Source: JAVVHH01 sp964613945
Lineage (GTDB): Bacteria > Pseudomonadota > Alphaproteobacteria > Acetobacterales > Acetobacteraceae
Reading direction: 5' to 3'
Assembly: GCA_964613945.1 (NCBI GenBank)
Contig: CAZTJC010000006.1
Span: 90,593 to 154,592, forward strand
DNA length: 64,000 nt
In this document: positions 62,880 to 64,000 of the stretch, piece after piece
Layout of the letters: every line of letters starts with the position of its first letter
Position numbering within the stretch: position 1 is the first letter of the stretch
Notes under the pieces: model-generated
The model's database searches: none
Told to the model about the DNA's origin: nothing
Seen by the model: the letters and a program-made list of their open reading frames with translations, nothing else
Made by a program: the position numbers and the translations under genes

Positions 62880-63788
62880 CTAACGCGATTTCCAGTCTGC
62901 GAGCACGTCGTTCAGCGTTTGGTGCCAGGGGATGGTTGGTTGCCAGTCGAGCAGGCGGTGCGCCAGCGAGGCATCACCGCAGACTTCCGCGATGTCAGTG
63001 GCGCGGAGCCGGGCAGGTTGGGTGCGGATCTCGGCGGTGACGCCGGCGGCGTCGAGCAGGTCCTGCAGGATGTCGCCGATGCGCCGCATGTGACCGGACG
63101 CGATGTTGAGGACCGTGCCGGGCGTCAGCGTGTCGGCGCGCGCCAGGATGGCGGCGTAGGCAGCGCAGACGTCGCGGACGTCGAGGAAGTCGCGCAGCGG
63201 ATGCAGGGCACCGACCTGCATCACCGGGTCCTGCAGCCCGGCGGCGATGCGGGCGACCTGGCCGGCAAAGGCGGGCACGACGTAGGTGTCGGACTGGCCT
63301 GGGCCGGTGTGATTGAACGGGCGGGCCCGGATGACGCGCAGGCCCTCGGCGGCCATGGCGCCCAGCGCGAGGTCGGCGGCAGCCTTGGTGGCACCGTAGG
63401 TCCCCAAGGGGGCCAGCACCGCGCGCTCGTCGAGCGGCAAGTTGCTGCGAAACGAGGCTCCATAGGCTTCGGAGCTGGAGACGAACAGCATGGTGCACTC
63501 CGGCACCGTGTCCAGGATTGCGCGGCCGACGTTGAGGCTGCCGCCGAGGTTGACGCGCCAGGCCTTGGCCGGATCAGCGCGGGCGTCGCCCGGGGCGGCG
63601 ACCGCGGCAAGATGGACCACAGCGTCCGGCCGGGCAGCCGCAATCGTGGCAGCCACGGCAGCGGCATCGGTGATGTCGACGGCGGCGTCGCGGATGTCCG
63701 CGTGCGGAAACGCCTGGCGCAAGACGGGCAACAGCGCCCGTCCGACGAAGCCGGAGGCTCCGGTAACCAGGATGGTCCGCAGCGTCAC
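62880..63788 (-). CDS. rmd: GDP-4-dehydro-6-deoxy-mannose reductase-type epimerase/reductase
   Basis: 302 residues, extended SDR. NAD(P)-binding TGASGFVGRALLPVL, catalytic YGATKAAADLAL, and the substrate region RPFNHTGPGQSDTYVVPAFA, which is characteristic of RMD enzymes that make GDP-rhamnose (or a related deoxyhexose) from the GMD product. GTG 63788 abuts the gmd stop (TGAGTG), so the two are coupled. The sugar likely feeds the adjacent giant glycosyltransferase. Confidence 0.9.
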   Translation of the reverse strand: MTLRTILVTGASGFVGRALLPVLRQAFPHADIRDAAVDITDAAAVAATIAAARPDAVVHLAAVAAPGDARADPAKAWRVNLGGSLNVGRAILDTVPECTMLFVSSSEAYGASFRSNLPLDERAVLAPLGTYGATKAAADLALGAMAAEGLRVIRARPFNHTGPGQSDTYVVPAFAGQVARIAAGLQDPVMQVGALHPLRDFLDVRDVCAAYAAILARADTLTPGTVLNIASGHMRRIGDILQDLLDAAGVTAEIRTQPARLRATDIAEVCGDASLAHRLLDWQPTIPWHQTLNDVLADWKSR

Positions 63789-64000
63789 TCAGGTCGCCAT
63801 GCGGGCGCGATGCCGGGCCAGATCGGCATCGACCATCTCGGCCACCATGTCGGCCAAGCTGGTTTCCGGTATCCAGCCGAGGGCCTGGTTCGCCTTGGAG
63901 GCGTCGCCGAGCAGCACGTCGACTTCGGCCGGCCGCATGTAGCGTGGGTCGACCCGCACCTTGTCCTGGTAGTTCAGGCCGACATGGTCGAAGGCGAGCT
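63789..64000 (-). CDS. gmd: GDP-mannose 4,6-dehydratase, C-terminal part (5' end beyond window)
   Basis: About 69 C-terminal codons are present: VRVDPRYMRPAEVDVLLGDA, then LGWIPETSLADMVAEMVDAD, the conserved end of GMD. The enzyme converts GDP-mannose to GDP-4-dehydro-6-deoxymannose, the substrate of the rmd product encoded next. The start lies outside the window to the right. Confidence 0.92.
   Translation of the reverse strand, partial: LAFDHVGLNYQDKVRVDPRYMRPAEVDVLLGDASKANQALGWIPETSLADMVAEMVDADLARHRARMAT

Noticed and set aside
1..64000. CRISPR arrays, tRNA and rRNA genes
   Set aside because: No regularly spaced direct repeats of CRISPR type, no tRNA cloverleaf and no rRNA-like sequence were noticed on reading. 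Short RNA genes could still be missed by eye.

Overview
The window is high-GC bacterial DNA with tightly packed operons and frequent 4-base stop/start overlaps. It most resembles an alphaproteobacterium of the Rhodospirillales/Acetobacteraceae type. This placement is inferred from gene families (an IorAB-like periplasmic molybdo-oxidoreductase, a HWE histidine kinase, NrtR, a RepA/ParA replicon, IS66 and IS3 types) and not from any rRNA marker. An iteron-flanked rep gene with parA and a small partner near 37.3-39.7 kb suggests that the whole window lies on a large plasmid or chromid, or that a plasmid has integrated here.

Layout. 0-7.3 kb: an alpha-2-macroglobulin/PbpC pair for envelope protection and repair. 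7.4-9.5 kb: three small membrane proteins of unknown role. 9.5-14.6 kb: an NAD-centred locus in which nrtR diverges from a prs-nadV-SPFH-NAD-kinase-like operon. 14.7-16.7 kb: a decayed signalling patch (receiver-domain relic, a Crp/Fnr gene with an apparent frameshift, a kinase ATPase relic) and AT-rich DNA. 16.8-25.4 kb: redox and metabolic genes (Old Yellow Enzyme, HxlR/AzoR pair, molybdenum hydroxylase, enolase-superfamily enzyme, VapBC-like toxin-antitoxin, SDR). 25.5-30.7 kb: a HWE sensor kinase and modABC, which would supply molybdate for the molybdo-enzyme at 19-22 kb. 30.8-37.2 kb: a complete ferric-siderophore uptake operon (TonB receptor, FhuC-, FhuD-, FhuB- and FhuF-like). 37.3-39.7 kb: replication and partition.

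40-56.5 kb is an accessory polysaccharide region damaged by insertion sequences. kpsM, kpsT and kpsE-type capsule export genes and two related glycosyltransferases are intact. The wza/kpsD-type outer-membrane exporter gene is an internal-deletion relic, kpsC survives only as a frameshifted C-terminal relic, and a polyketide synthase gene is reduced to two ends. An IS66 element sits inside the orfA of an IS3 element, with flanking target duplications. 56.7-64 kb holds an 1818-residue protein with TPRs, three glycosyltransferase domains and a duplicated beta domain, followed by GDP-deoxyhexose genes (rmd, and gmd cut by the window end).

The most unusual signal is a 50-nt hairpin-forming sequence present twice, once in the IS66 tnpC gene and once in the IS3 orfB gene. 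Both copies lie in the sense orientation of the host gene, are exactly the same length, have near-identical ends, and differ at the hairpin tip in a way that preserves pairing. Removing it restores the host reading frame in both cases. It looks like a very small dispersed mobile element.
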